DNA of 64,000 bases from Prorocentrum cordatum (GCA_963575745.1 CAUYUJ010015298.1:37501-101500); one strand, 5' to 3'. Counted from the stretch's first letter, positions 41,665 to 52,380 are shown. Program-made: numbers and translations. Notes: generated by a model not told the origin, from the sequence alone.

Positions 41665-41728
<64 letters not shown>

Positions 41729-41730
41729 CG
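41645..41730. repeat. (GTC)n microsatellite
   Basis: About 27 GTC units. 41.73-42.91 kb is unique GC-rich spacer without a supported gene. Confidence 0.95.
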
Positions 41731-43218
41731 AGACGCGAGAGGTATGTTTGTCCCCCATTTCTGGCCTGTGGAGGTCCACCCCGAGCCCAGGGACCATGAG
41801 CGACAACACCAAGGATACAGTAATGCCCAGGATGGGCCTCAGGAGAGCTCGGGAGCGCCAGTCGTGGTTCCCATGAAGGGGCTCCCACCCTGACGTGGAG
41901 ACGCCCGTCTGAAGCCTACCTTGGAAAGTTCCTGGCCGCGTGTGGTGGCGTGTGGGCCTGTCCTGCCACCTCCTGGAGCCCCCTCCTAGCTCTTCCTGGA
42001 CAGGCTCTGATCCCGAGGGGAGCGTGAGAGGCCCCGACGAGAGGAAGCGGACGAAGCAATCCTCAACGACAGCAAGCGGCTCCTTTCCATCCTCCGCCTG
42101 CTGGGCACGTGCTGGGAATTCCCCGCGGCCACGGGAGCACTGTTCGAGCCATCTTGGGCCCCTGTGGACGCAGCCTCACATCCATCTGAAAGCCACTAGG
42201 CCGAGCCTTGGAGCCCACCGTCTTCACTCTCGAGAGCCAGCTGGCCCCGGGACACCCACGGAGCGGCGAGCACCTGCCCGCCAGGCAGCAAATGCCACAC
42301 GAACGTTCCGGCAGGCGTCCGCCAGAAGGTTCTGAAGCCATTTCTGCTGCACAGTGGAAACACATGCTAACGAACACCCTGCTTGCCTCCAGGGCGCCCT
42401 GGGCTTCCTGGGTTTCGAGGGTCCTACTGTGGAAAGCGTGAAGCCCCCACACCGGAGATCGATGGACGCCCTGGGGCCTCAGGGTTGGGTTTCTCGTGGA
42501 GGATTTGTCGTGGTCGAGCTCCTGCTGCAGGGGCTCACGACACCCCAGGGAATCCCCAAGCGGTTCAAGGCGAGCCCTGCATCGTCCCAAGACGCACCGT
42601 GACATCGCGGCCCCTGCAGACCGCAGAGTGCTTCAAGAGGAAGCCCAGCCTGGCCCAAGAGAGCGCCAAGACTGCCGTAGAGGCTCCCAGGACTGCTCGA
42701 AGCCAGCGCCCAGTGCTGGTACAGACCCCGACAGCCCAGTGGAAATCAGAGCAGCTTTCCCCGCAGTGCACCGCATGCCCATGTCGCACGCTGTCCGACA
42801 GCTGATCCCGCAGCGGGTCGCTCGAGCTGGTTCAAAAGGGTCCGTAGCACAGTCTCGTCAATTGGCGCTCAGCGTACATCACGACTCTCTTTCTTAGCTG
42901 GGCCAGGCGTCCCGAATGGCGTCCCCGCCTGCCTTCGGCAGCGCCGTCCTCGGCCTCGCCTTTCTTGTCGTCGAAGTCCTCCTCCGCCTCCTCCTCCTCC
43001 TCCTCCGCAGAGGCACCTCCGCTCGGCCCCATCGCGGCCCTCTTTGCTTGGCACTCCCCTCCCACGCGGCCTCGCCTCACCCGACCTCCACCGCATCCTC
43101 CTCAAGACCATCCTTGCTGGCGTTGACGCCGCCGGCACACGCGCGCGCACGCGGCCCCAGACCTCAGGACGCCGCCGGCTCGCGCTCGGGCCCCGCCGCC
43201 GCGGACCTGCAGGCGCCG

Positions 43219-43470
43219 ATGTGGCGCGGCCTCGCAGCCGCCGCCCGCCGCCGCCTGCTCGCTGCGCCGCTGCACGCCTGCGCCGGCGCCGGCTCGGCGG
43301 CCGCGGCGCTCGCGGCGCCGGGAGGCCACGTGCGCCTGGAGGCCACGCACGCCGAGAGGGCCGGGCTCACGCGGCCGAGGGCGGGGGCGGATCTGTGGGC
43401 CGGGCTCAACGCCGACGGCGGCGTGGAGGCCGTCGAGAAGAGCCGAGGCCTCGAGGGGAGGAGGGGATGC
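43219..43470 (+). CDS. Possible first exon with an organelle-targeting-like N-terminus
   Basis: From ATG 43219 the frame reads MWRGLAAAARRRLLAAPLHA, an Arg/Ala/Leu-rich, acid-free start typical of mitochondrial presequences. It continues as GHVRLEATHAERAGL and DLWAGLNADGGVEAVEKSRG with strong GC3 bias. No donor site or downstream exon could be fixed; it could be a 5' exon of the arsH-rhodanese gene or of another gene. Confidence 0.3.
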
Positions 43471-43599
43471 CGCGCTCGCCGCACGCCTGGCGTTCTGGGG
43501 GAGCGCGGCGGGTCCGGCCGGGCCTGGGGGCCCCCCGAGGGGGTCCCGGTCCCGGGCCTTCCCCTCCTCCCTCCCCCCCGCTCCTCGCCGCTCCCAACC

Positions 43600-43960
43600 T
43601 CGACTAGGCGCAAGAGTGACCTTTCGCCAGGGTGGCCGTTTGGTGCGGGCACAGAGGGGGGCCCCCAGAGGGCCGAAAACGCGCGGCGGCAGCAGCGGCG
43701 AGCGCGCCTGGCTTTGGCCTCTCCCCGCGGCGCCCCCAGAGCCGCGCACCAGAGGTCACTCTTACCCAGGGTCACCCCAGACCCCCGACGTCATGATTTT
43801 TTCATGACGCGACCCCCAGAACTCTGGACCCATTCCCCGGGACCGGCTCTTCATCCTGAGTCGTTTTTTGACGGCCCCGAGGCCCGGTAAGGGCCCCCAG
43901 AGGCCGAAAATAGCGAAAAACCTCCCGTCGTGATTTTTTCATGACCCGACGGGGTCTGGG
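43600..43960. repeat. Diverged repeats with ATGATTTTTTCATGA hairpins
   Basis: GGGCCCCCAGAGGGCCGAAA occurs near 43660 and again diverged near 43892. CGTCATGATTTTTTCATGAC (43789-43808) recurs as CGTGATTTTTTCATGACC (43928-43945). Each forms a short hairpin with a T loop. Confidence 0.65.
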
Positions 43961-44149
43961 ACTCTTGCGTGCAGCCGACGACCGCGCCGAGCCGCGCGGG
44001 CACGTGCCCTTCGCTTTCGCCCGCGGGTGCCGTGCGCGAGCGCGCACGGCACGCCCGCCCCGGGCTCCCGGGGGGGTTCGGCCCGGGCAGGACGACGGGC
44101 GGGGGGAGCACAGCCCGAGCTTCCCTACACCCGGGAGGGGAGAGAGCCT

Positions 44150-44268
44150 CCTTCTCCTCCTCCTCCTCCTCCTCCTCCTCCTCCTCCTCCTCCTCCTCCT
44201 CCTCCTCCTCCTCCTCCTCCTCCTCCTCCTCCTCCTCCTCCTCCTCCTCCTCCTCCTCCTCCTCCTCC
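44150..44268. repeat. (CTC)n microsatellite
   Basis: Nearly pure CTC for about 115 bp. Confidence 0.95.
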
Positions 44269-44299
44269 CTCACACGGACACAATGAATCGTCGAGGCCC

Positions 44300-44440
44300 C
44301 GGAAAATCGTCGAAAATCCGGAAATCGGGAGGGGAAGTGTGGGAAGTGGGGGGGGAGACGAGAATCCAGAAAGCCTGAGACAATATGTAGGGAATCCTGG
44401 GATTTGTATATGTTTATTTGTGTGTCCCAGGGCCCCTTCA
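44300..44440. repeat. Dispersed repeat, first copy (second at 46255-46385)
   Basis: GGGAATCCTGGGATTTGTAT, TTTATTTGTGTGTCCCAGGG and GCCCCTTCA correspond to GGGGGAATCCTTTTATTTGT, TTTATTTGTGTGTCCTGGGG and GCCCCTTCA in the second copy, which lies in intron 2 of arsH. Same orientation, about 1.95 kb apart. Confidence 0.7.
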
Positions 44441-44442
44441 AA

Positions 44443-44810
44443 TAACCTCAGGAAGGCATTAAGAACCCCCCCCCCTTGTCCGGTGGATTATAACGCCCCC
44501 GCACCCTGGAGCGTTATGGCCGCACCGGAAGACCTGGCTGAGGGGACTCGGGGCCTAGCTAAGGCCTGCCAAGCAAGGCTTTGCAAGACGTGCCAGGGAT
44601 AAAGGTGCACAAAGATCTGGGCTAGATCCTTGACATTCGTCACGACACCCTCTCTTGGCGTTAGTGGGGCGGCCGCCGATGGTGGATTTTGTTTTCTGTG
44701 TGCGGCGGGTGCTAAGTGTATCGTTCGGCTAAAACTGCCCGCCTGGAATATTGAGAAAACCGGGTGCTGAGAATAACCCAGGGGGGGTTCTTAATGCCTT
44801 CCTGAGGTTA
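44443..44810. repeat. 30-bp perfect inverted repeat flanking about 310 bp
   Basis: 44443-44472 (TAACCTCAGGAAGGCATTAA + GAACCCCCCC) is the exact reverse complement of 44781-44810. The interior has no recognised gene. The ends could be TIRs of a small element, but no target duplication is evident. Confidence 0.75.
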
Positions 44811-45119
44811 CAAGGAGGGAGGTCTGATCTGGGGGGGGGTCTGGTCGGAGCTGTCCTGGAGGCTTCCAGGGAGTGTGGGCAAAGGGCCGCTCTCTCATGG
44901 CTCGCTTGGGGGGGGGTTCTAACTGAAATTGCTCGTCTGGCAGGTTTGTGGCCCCCCCCCCTTTTACAGTCAAGGCGCACAGGGAGGATGAGCGACTTTC
45001 CAAGGTCCTTGTATCCTTCCCCTTCGGCCCATCCTTGGCAACTTTCGCTGGCCAACCCCGTTCGAACATCGTCAACATGGCCTTCGAAGGCCCTTGCGTC
45101 CGTACCGCGCATCCTCACT

Positions 45120-48100
45120 ATGCGTTCTGACTGTAGCTGCCGTCCTCCCCAGCGAGGCGAGCACCGCGTAGAGGAGCTGGGGAAGCCCGTGCACATCAGC
45201 TGCTGCCCCACGGGCACCGTCGACTTCGCGGCCGAGGGCTGCGGCGGCGGTGCGGACCCCATCGCGGCGACGGTGACCGCCCTGTCCAGGGCGATCTCGA
45301 CGCACCCTCCCCGGTTCCTGATCCTCAGCGGCAGCCTGCGCAAGGATTCTGGGGCGTCCGAGAGGGGGCCGATGACAAGGGGGGGGGAGATCATGGCAGG
45401 GGCGAGGATACCTCCCCGGTGTCATGGCCCCCTCCTGTTCTTTATTACGTCCCCTGCATCCCCACCTCGTCCGCACATACACCTCGTCCGCCCCCCTCCA
45501 CCCCGCTCCCTCCCCCCTGTCCTCTTGCATGTTCAGCGTGCGATGTGCGAGTGTAGTCGTACCCGCCGCCCAGCACTGGTCAATGAACAGTGGATGCGAC
45601 CCGGCGCTTGTGCATTCCGCATGATTTTCTGCACATGTTTCTGGCCTTCGTTTTCAATCCAATTTCTGCCGATGCGCCGTCTAGGCGCGGCTTCTTCCTG
45701 CCCATGCTTTGCGAACCCCGTTCTTGGACACCCCCCTCCTCGCTCGCCCCCGAGAGGAGTCCTACTCCCGGAAGGCGGCGGTGGAGGTCGGCAGGATCCT
45801 GGCGGCGTACGGGGCGGAGGTGAAGCTCTTCGACCCGGAGGGGCTCCCGCTCTTCTCTCTGGACCTGAAGGCCGACCACCCGAAGGTGCTCAGAGTCAAA
45901 CGACGCGAAGATCGGGACAAAATCGGATCGGGATAACTCGAAATCTCTGAGAATCGGCGGGTTTGGAGGATGTATTGGGCGCCGCGGCCGCTCCAGAGCG
46001 TTGCGGAACGCTCTGAGAGCGCTCCGGAACGCTGTGGAGCGATTTATCCCGATCTTAGCCTTGTTTTACAGAGAGGGACCCGGCAGAGGAGGCCAGGCTC
46101 GAGGGCCCAGGCCTTCGGGCGTCTTCGTCGGCGCTCGGCGGTTGTTGTCCCGACTCGGGATGCCTTCCGGCAGGTGCGCCTCGCCGAGGGCGTTCCGGGG
46201 GTTGCCTGCATCGCGCCGGTCGGCCGCCCGGGCCCGGCTTATGCCAGGAGGGGAAAAACACAGAAAATATATGAAAATATCGGAAGTGGTGGGGAAGACA
46301 AAAACCCAGAAAATATGGGGAAATATGGGGGAATCCTTTTATTTGTGTGTATTTATTTGTGTGTCCTGGGGCCCCTTCATTATGACCCGCAAGCCTCCGC
46401 TACCCCGGCCTCGGTCTCATCTTCTTGGGCCGTCCGGGAGGCCCTCGTCGCCACTGCTGGATTCGCCTCAAGGTTCTAGGACTCGGGGGTGGACAGACCT
46501 CCTACCCTGACACGTCGATTAAGGAATTGGCCGTTTTCGGTTCGCGGGAGGGCGTCGCGGCCGTCATTTTTGCAGGTCCGGGTCCTTCGGTTTCGGTCCC
46601 AGGCCGTTTTCACTAAGGGGAGGTCTACTAAAGGGAGGTTTGTCCACCGCCGAAGGACGCACAACAGAAGAGGTCTGTGGAGTAGCGGTATCGGTATCGA
46701 GGGCGCCTGCGGCGAATCACCGCCGCCCCCTGCCTTTTGAGATCGCCCATGTGGCCGAGCGAGCGTGGTGGCAAGAGCTCTGCCAAGCTATCGGACCATG
46801 TGTTCCCCTAGCCGTTGTGGAAACCCGTCGGGGAACACTTGGGGGAGGATGGCAGGGAAGATCAAGAGGAGGAGGAGGAGGAGGAGGAGGAGGAGGAGGA
46901 GAAGGAGGAGGAGGAGGAGGAACAACTAGGAGAAGGACGAATAGGAGGAGGAGGAGGAGGAGGAGGAGGAAGAGGAGGAGGAGGAGGAGGAGGAGGAGGA
47001 GGAGCAGGAGGAGGGGGCATCTTGGGAGCCTCTGGGAGCACTCTTGGAGCCTCCTGGGATGCTTATTGGGGTCTGTTCGGAGCGCTCTCGGGGGCCCCTT
47101 GGGGACAGTTTGGGGGCCTCTTGGGAGCCTGGTGGGGCCCTCTTTGGGGCCTCTTGGGGGCCTCTTCTTTGGGGCCTCATGGGGGGCCCCTCGGGGCCGA
47201 GGGCTCTACATGTCCGCTCGGGTTCCCCATCTGGGCCCCCCATGGAGCCGTCATTGGGCCGTCTTGGGGCTGCCTTGTGGGCCCTCTTGGGGGCCTCTTC
47301 GGACGTCTCTGGGCGGTATTGGGGGCGTCTTGGGCCGTCGTGGAGCGTCGGGGAGCCGAAAAGGCGAGAAGGCCAAGAACCGTCAACAACCTATTGGAAG
47401 ATATGTGATTGTTGCGTCTTGGGGCCCTCTTGGAACGCCTCTTTGAACACTCTTGGGCCGTCTTGGAGCTGTCTCGGGCATCTTCGGCCGATCGTTCGGC
47501 GATTCAGGGCCCTCGTGGACCGTTTGGGGGACATCTTGGGGCCCTGTTGGCCCGTCTTGGAGCCCTCTCGGCTCCGAAAAAGTCACGCGACAACATTCGA
47601 GGAGCCCCGAGAGATTTGAGAATTTGGGCTCTGGGCCCCGAAGAGACTCCTCAGGATAGAGGACTGAGGCATCGAGGATTAGGCAAAGGACCTGAGGACA
47701 CGCCCGCTCCGTGCCCAGGGGCACGGTGGCGGATCTTTGGGCTTCCGCAGGTGAAGGAGTTGCGGCAGCTGACGCGGTGGTGCGAGGGCATGGTGTGGAT
47801 CTCGCCGGAGATCCACGGAAATTACTCGGCGGTCTTCAAGAACCAGGTCGACGGGAGGTTGGAGTTGGAGTGATGCGGTGGATCGCGCGCTCCTTGCCCT
47901 TCCTTGCCCCCCTCTTTCCAACATGTCCGCCAGCGTGGTCCCAAACAGTGCGTGATTGCACCGCGGAGGGGAAAGCCGTGCGGTGCCAGCCATGTGGTGA
48001 AACCCATAGCGTGCAAGCGAGGTGCTGTGAGCTGTGTGGTCTAAGCCACGTGAGGTGAGCTGTGCTGCACAGGCCATGCGCAGTAGGCCGCGTGGTGCAG

Positions 48101-49459
48101 GCTGTGTGGCGAAGGCCGTGTGGTGAGAGCTGCGTCGTGCAAGCTCAGGCCACGGGGCGCCCACGAGGTGCCTGCGAGGCGTCACGGGCGGCAGTGTGGC
48201 GCAACCTCGGCACACACCCCAGGCGCGTGGTGCCCGCGAGGCGGCTCGGGAGGCAGCGTGGCGAAGATCCAGAGTACCCCCAGCCAACTGCGCATGCAAA
48301 CGGGGAAGGAGCCCCTGAGTGCGAGCACTGTCTGGGGGATGCTGCGCCGAAGGGAAGGCGGGACTGACGAGAACACGGCATGCGTGTGCAAGTCAAGCCG
48401 ACTCGCATGAGCCCAGGCGGCGCCGGCATGCTCGTGCGTCTCGGCTCTTCTGGCTCACCTGTAAGCTAGCGTTGGGGCAGGCTTGTGCGGATCCTCGGCG
48501 ACGGCCGCAATTTGGAAACCTCAGACGATTGCATTGCAAAACACAAGTTTCAAGAGTCAGGTCGACTGGATGCCGCTCAGCGAGGGCGCCATTCGCCCTA
48601 CGCAGGGCAAGACGGTCGCCGTGATGCAGGTCGAGGCCGGCTCCCAGAGCTTCAACACGGTCAACAATTTGCGGACCCTCGGCAGGTGGATGCGCTGCGT
48701 AGTGATACCCAACCAGGGTAGTATTCCGCAGGCTTACAAAGAGTTCGGAGAGGACGGCTGGTAAGATTTAGGGCTGCGCACAGACAGCCCCCCCCAGGTA
48801 GTCCCAGCTGGCTTCAACCACCCTCCCGGACTTGAGGGGCTCAGATCGCCCTGGACTTCTCGGGAGGCCTGTTGAGGCCGGCTGGGGCTATCTGTGCGAG
48901 CTGTCTGTGCGCAACCCGACGCTTTATCGAGGACGGCACCCTCAAGGATTCGGCGCTGCGCGACCGGGTCGTCGACGTCGTGGACGAGCTGTTCAAGTAC
49001 ACTTTGTTGCTGCGGGACCAGCAGCCCTACCTCGTCGCACGCTACAGCGAGAAGAAGGCCCTCGCAAAAAAGCACCTGGAGCAGACGAAGAGGGCGTCGG
49101 ACGTCGGCACCCTGCGCTCCCTGGACAGCCCCGTGGTCATCGACGTGCGCTCCTCCAGAGAGGTCGCGGAGATGAAGGGGGGCCCGGCGGTGGCCGGGAG
49201 CGTCCACGTGCCCCTCAACGTGGACAACAACCCGCAGACCGTCCACGAGACCACCGCGGAAGAGTTCCAGAAGAAGCTGGAGAGGGCGGGAGTTCTGCCA
49301 GCGGCCAGCAAGAGCGCTGCGTTCATCACCCACTGCTCAGAGGACACCGACCGGTACTTCGGCCGCGGGGCGCGCGCCGCGGCGCTGCTCCGGGACCTGG
49401 GATACCCCAATGCCCACAACGGCGGCAGCGCCGACATGGTCCGGGCGGCTCTTGGTTGA
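45120..49459 (+). CDS. arsH-like: ArsH-type NADPH-FMN reductase fused to a C-terminal rhodanese domain (five exons)
   Basis: Exons 45120-45344, 45757-45885, 47751-47846, 48561-48752 and 48932-49459 join in one frame to about 389 residues ending in TGA. Family landmarks run across the junctions in the correct order: [10 protein letters not shown] then ESYSRKAA (FMN phosphate-binding loop), [87 protein letters not shown] and [18 protein letters not shown]. ArsH oxidises trivalent organoarsenicals with FMN and NADPH. The last 110 residues are rhodanese-like: [16 protein letters not shown], then [16 protein letters not shown] with the catalytic-loop Cys, and GYPNAHNGG. The first about 60 residues ([16 protein letters not shown]...) are unassigned, and an earlier exon may exist because the ATG at 45120 is only the first in frame. 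Intron 1 and intron 4 are GA-AG; 2 and 3 are GT-AG. Confidence 0.85.
45345..45756 (+). other. Intron 1 of arsH-rhodanese, GA-AG type
   Basis: Exon ends CGCAAG and the intron starts GATTCT; it ends CGAGAG before GAGTCC. AGGA spans both junctions. The two ends are loosely inverted (TCTGGGGCG..CGAGAGGGGG versus the complement TCTCGGGGGCG..CGAGGAGGGGG), hinting at decayed terminal repeats. Confidence 0.7.
45886..47750 (+). other. Intron 2 of arsH-rhodanese, GT-AG, 1.9 kb, filled with repeats
   Basis: AGGTG occurs at both junctions (AAG/GTGCTC and CAG/GTGAAG). The intron contains the second copy of the 44.3-kb dispersed repeat (46255-46385), a GGA tract (46860-47010) and a CTTGGGG block (47030-47600). 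CCGTGCCC-AG-GGGCACGG forms a hairpin just before the acceptor. Confidence 0.75.
47847..48560 (+). other. Intron 3 of arsH-rhodanese, GT-AG, with a 9-bp junction repeat
   Basis: CAGGTCGAC is present at both splice junctions (47844-47852 and 48558-48566), so the exon sequence appears duplicated by an insertion. The intron body includes 47865-48135, an inverted copy of the dispersed repeat at 35570-35760, then CCGTGTGGTG-type short repeats. Confidence 0.8.
48753..48931 (+). mobile_element. Intron 4 of arsH-rhodanese: introner-like inverted-repeat element with 9-bp duplication
   Basis: GAGGACGGC flanks the intron on both sides (48750-48758 and 48929-48937). Nearly the whole 179-nt intron is a foldback: 48771-48828 pairs with 48862-48917. 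GGGCTGCGCACAGACAG pairs with its complement at 1 mismatch; the AGGTAGTCCCAGCTGGCTTC segment pairs at 4 transitions in 23. Removing GAC...GAG (GA-AG) restores [11 protein letters not shown], the expected ArsH sequence. This is the structure of an intron created by insertion of a small DNA transposon whose target duplication supplies the splice site. Confidence 0.85.
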
Positions 49460-49815
49460 GCGAGCGCTGCGCCCTCCCTGTTGCTCAGCCTCAAGTTTTG
49501 AGCCTTGGTCCTTGCAGCCTCGTGTCCATACCTGAGCCTGACATCTGGCATCACGGCATCACTCGCCCCCAGTTGGCCAGGTGTCCGTTGCGCGTGTGTA
49601 TATGATGTCTGGGTGGACGTGCGCATGGCACGAATCGTAGTTTGAGTCTTCCCCTGGCACGATGTTTCCAGTGTGGGGCGACCTCGACCTGCCCGGCAGC
49701 TGGGCTGCTCATTTACAGCCCAGGTGTCGTTGTCGGTCGCCAATAGTTTACCCCCGTTGAGGATGTGTAGTTCTGGCTGGCAATCTCGATCGATAGCCTT
49801 GGGCTTTCACTGACA
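49460..49815. other. Downstream region of arsH-rhodanese, no supported gene
   Basis: Probable 3' UTR and spacer. No polyadenylation signal can be assigned. Confidence 0.5.
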
Positions 49816-49874
49816 GTGGCGCTCTCACAGAAAGTTGCAGAGGGCCTTCACCTCCGTCTAGGTGTTCTGTCGCG

Positions 49875-50735
49875 GAGGAGGAGGAGGCGGAGAAGGAGCG
49901 AGGAGCGAGGAGGAGGAGGAGGAGGAGGAGGAGGAGGGAGGAGGAGGAGGAGGGAGGAGGAGGTGGAGGAGGGGAGGAGAAGGAGGAAGGGGGAGGAGGG
50001 GGAGGAGGAGGAGGGAGGAGGAGAAGGAGAGAGGAGAGAGGAGGAGGAGGAGGAGGAAGAAGAGGGCGGGAGGGCGCAGAATGAGGGAAGAGGAGAAAGG
50101 AAGAGGAGGAGAAGAGAGGATGAGGATGAGGAGGAGGAGGGAGGAGGAGGAGGAAGAGGAAGATGAAGAAGAGCGCGGATGAGGAGGAGGATGAGGAGGA
50201 GGAGGAGGAGGAGGAGGAGGCGGAGGGGCGGGATGGCGCAGGAGGAGAGTAGGAGGAGGGAGGAGGGAGGAGGAGAAGGAGGGAGGAGGAGGAGGAGGGA
50301 GGAGGTAAGGAGAGGAGGTAGGAGGAGGAGGAGAAGGAGGAGGAAGAAGAGAGGAGGAGGAGGAGGAGGAAGAGGCGGAGGAGGCGGAGGCGGAGGAGGC
50401 GGAGGAGGAGGTGGAGAGAGAGGAGGCGGAGAGGAGGAGGAGGTGGAGGAGGAGGAGGAGGAGGAGGAGGAGGAGGAGGGAGGGCGGATGGGGAGGAGGA
50501 AGAGGAGGAGGAGGAGGAGAAGGAGGGAGGAGGAGGAGGAGGAGGATGAGGAGGAGAAAGAGAGGGAGAGAAGGAGAACGGGGGAGGGCGGAGCAGGAGG
50601 AGGGGGGAGGAGGAAGAGGAGGAGGAGGAGGAGGAGGAGGAGGAGGAGAAAGAGGGGGAGAGAGGGAGAAAGAGGGAGGGCGGAGCAGGGGGACGAGGAG
50701 GAGGACGAGGAGGAGGAAGAGGAGGAGGGAGCAGG
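49875..50735. repeat. 860-bp GGA polypurine tract
   Basis: Almost pure purine on the plus strand, GGA units with GAGA and GGGA variants. Long open frames on both strands (Arg/Glu-rich, Pro/Leu/Ser-rich) are artefacts. QKVAE-like sequence occurs on both sides (49832, 50778). Confidence 0.95.
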
Positions 50736-50747
50736 TAGGATTGGAAA

Positions 50748-52156
50748 TGTGTGAGGGGGTTGCATCCTCAGCCGAGCAGAAGGTCGCAGAGCACTTTAGC
50801 AAGGCGCTGCATCCTTAGCCTGAGTTGGCGGAGGACTCGCACAGCGAGTTGCCCTCCATCTACGGTCGGGAGCTTTGGCTTAGCGTGTCGCGCCGCTGGT
50901 TCTGGCCCACCACGCTTCGGCGCGACATGCTATCCACGGCCTGGCCCTGATGCGTCAACGTCTCGAGCTGTTCCCAGCCTCCCGCCCCGCGGAGCAGGAC
51001 GGTACGCTATTTGTTTGCAGGACAAAGCGTGTCGCTTGGGCAGCCCCTCGCAACACGCGAAGCAGAAGTTCCTGACCATGGGCTGTGGCCCTTTCTCTTG
51101 CGAGCAGACGTGCTCCCGCATGTTACCCCCCTGCGCGTCGAGTGATCGGTTCAGGATACCCATCGCACATAGTCGCAATCGCTCTCGTCACCTCCCTCCT
51201 CATTCTGCCTCGTCCTCCTCACCACCGTCGCCCGCCCTCCCCGAGCCGCCGCCCCCTCTCGCCCCCAGAGGCGCCTGAAGACCATGTGCGACGAGCTCGA
51301 CCGCATCTCGGGCACCCCCATCGCGCAGCGCAAACGCAGGCTGCAGCCTGGGACCGGCCGAAGGGGGGCGCAGAGCAGCACCTCCTCCAGTGGTGTGGGG
51401 CACGCCGGCGCGCTCGTGTGTCGAGGCGCCCGCCGGCGTGTCTGCACCGCCTGCCCTGCCCCGCTCCCTGGGTGTGGAGCGCGCTGCCATCTGGGACGAC
51501 CCTGGAAACGACCGACCTCCCCTGGTCCTCCTGCTCCTCCCGCTCCTTCCACTCCAGCTTATGCTGCTGCTGTGCGTCCTCGCCCCCCTTCTTCCTCCTC
51601 CTCCTCCTCCTCCTCCTCCTCCTCCTCCTCCTCCTCCTTCTGGCCCAGCGGCAGAAAGCTCAGCTGCAAGGAGCACACGGGTGAATTCAGCCTCCTCCAT
51701 CTTCCGTACAATGTTTTGCGGACACAGTTGCATATACCGCGCAGGCTCTTCCGGGGCTTCCAAGTCAGGTACACCGCGCGCATGGACCGCCCATGGTGTG
51801 AGGGTGTGCCCCACTTGGCTTGGGCGCGTGCTCGTTCTGAAGCCCTCGCCCTCCGGCGTATTTACCGTGCCAGTAAAACTGCGGCACTCGTTGGGCAAAC
51901 TTTCACTTGGCCACGTGCAGTATTTGTGGACATCGGAGATCGTTACCCCACTGAACAGCACGTGATGCGACAATCTGAACAAACGCGACCGTGGACGCTG
52001 TCCACCGCCTGTCAAAAGATGGTAGTTCGTGCCTTGAACAAGCCGCCGTCGCACATCTGCCAGATGGTCTGCACCAGCAACCAGAGAGGCTTCATCTGGA
52101 ACAACAGCATGTTAGACAAAATTATCAATCACGAACACATGGAGTTACCTGGGTGA
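50748..52156 (+). other. Uncertain exon-bearing region
   Basis: Several plus-strand stretches look coding but do not join: CEGVASSAEQKVAEHFSKAL (50750-50817), ELAEDSHSELPSIYGRELWL (50822-50948), RRLKTMCDELDRISG (51269-51360, preceded by a pyrimidine tract and CCCCCAG) and a final frame to 52156 containing KMVVRALNKPPSHICQMV and WNNSMLDKIINHEH. A (TCC)n tract at 51590-51640 lies inside and could be intronic. No function assigned. Confidence 0.3.
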
Positions 52157-52159
52157 AAA

Positions 52160-52380
52160 GGCGAACCAGGAAATCCAGACGCGAACCAGGAAACTCGAAC
52201 CAGGAAATCCGGTCCCGAAAATAGGAAACGTCCCTCGGTTGAGCAGGGACTGTTTCGGGCGAGCGGGGACATTCCCTGGGAGCCTGGGAATTGTTTCCAG
52301 TCGAACGAAGATTTGTTCTTGCTCAGCGACGAACTTTTCTGGCCGAGCGAGGATTGTTTCTTTCGGATTTGGATTCTGGG
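52160..52380. repeat. GAACCAGGAAAYYC and CGAGCGGGGAC short repeats
   Basis: GAACCAGGAAAT/C occurs three times (52166-52210), followed by diverged 35-bp units of TTTC-GAGCGAGGAYTGTTTC. Confidence 0.65.

Noticed and set aside
41103-44000. Overlapping 100-320 aa frames on both strands
   Set aside because: Expected from very high GC; only the segment from 43219 has composition worth listing, and that only tentatively.
49848-50802. Arg/Glu- and Pro/Leu-rich frames over 300 aa
   Set aside because: Artefacts of the GGA/CTC polypurine tract.
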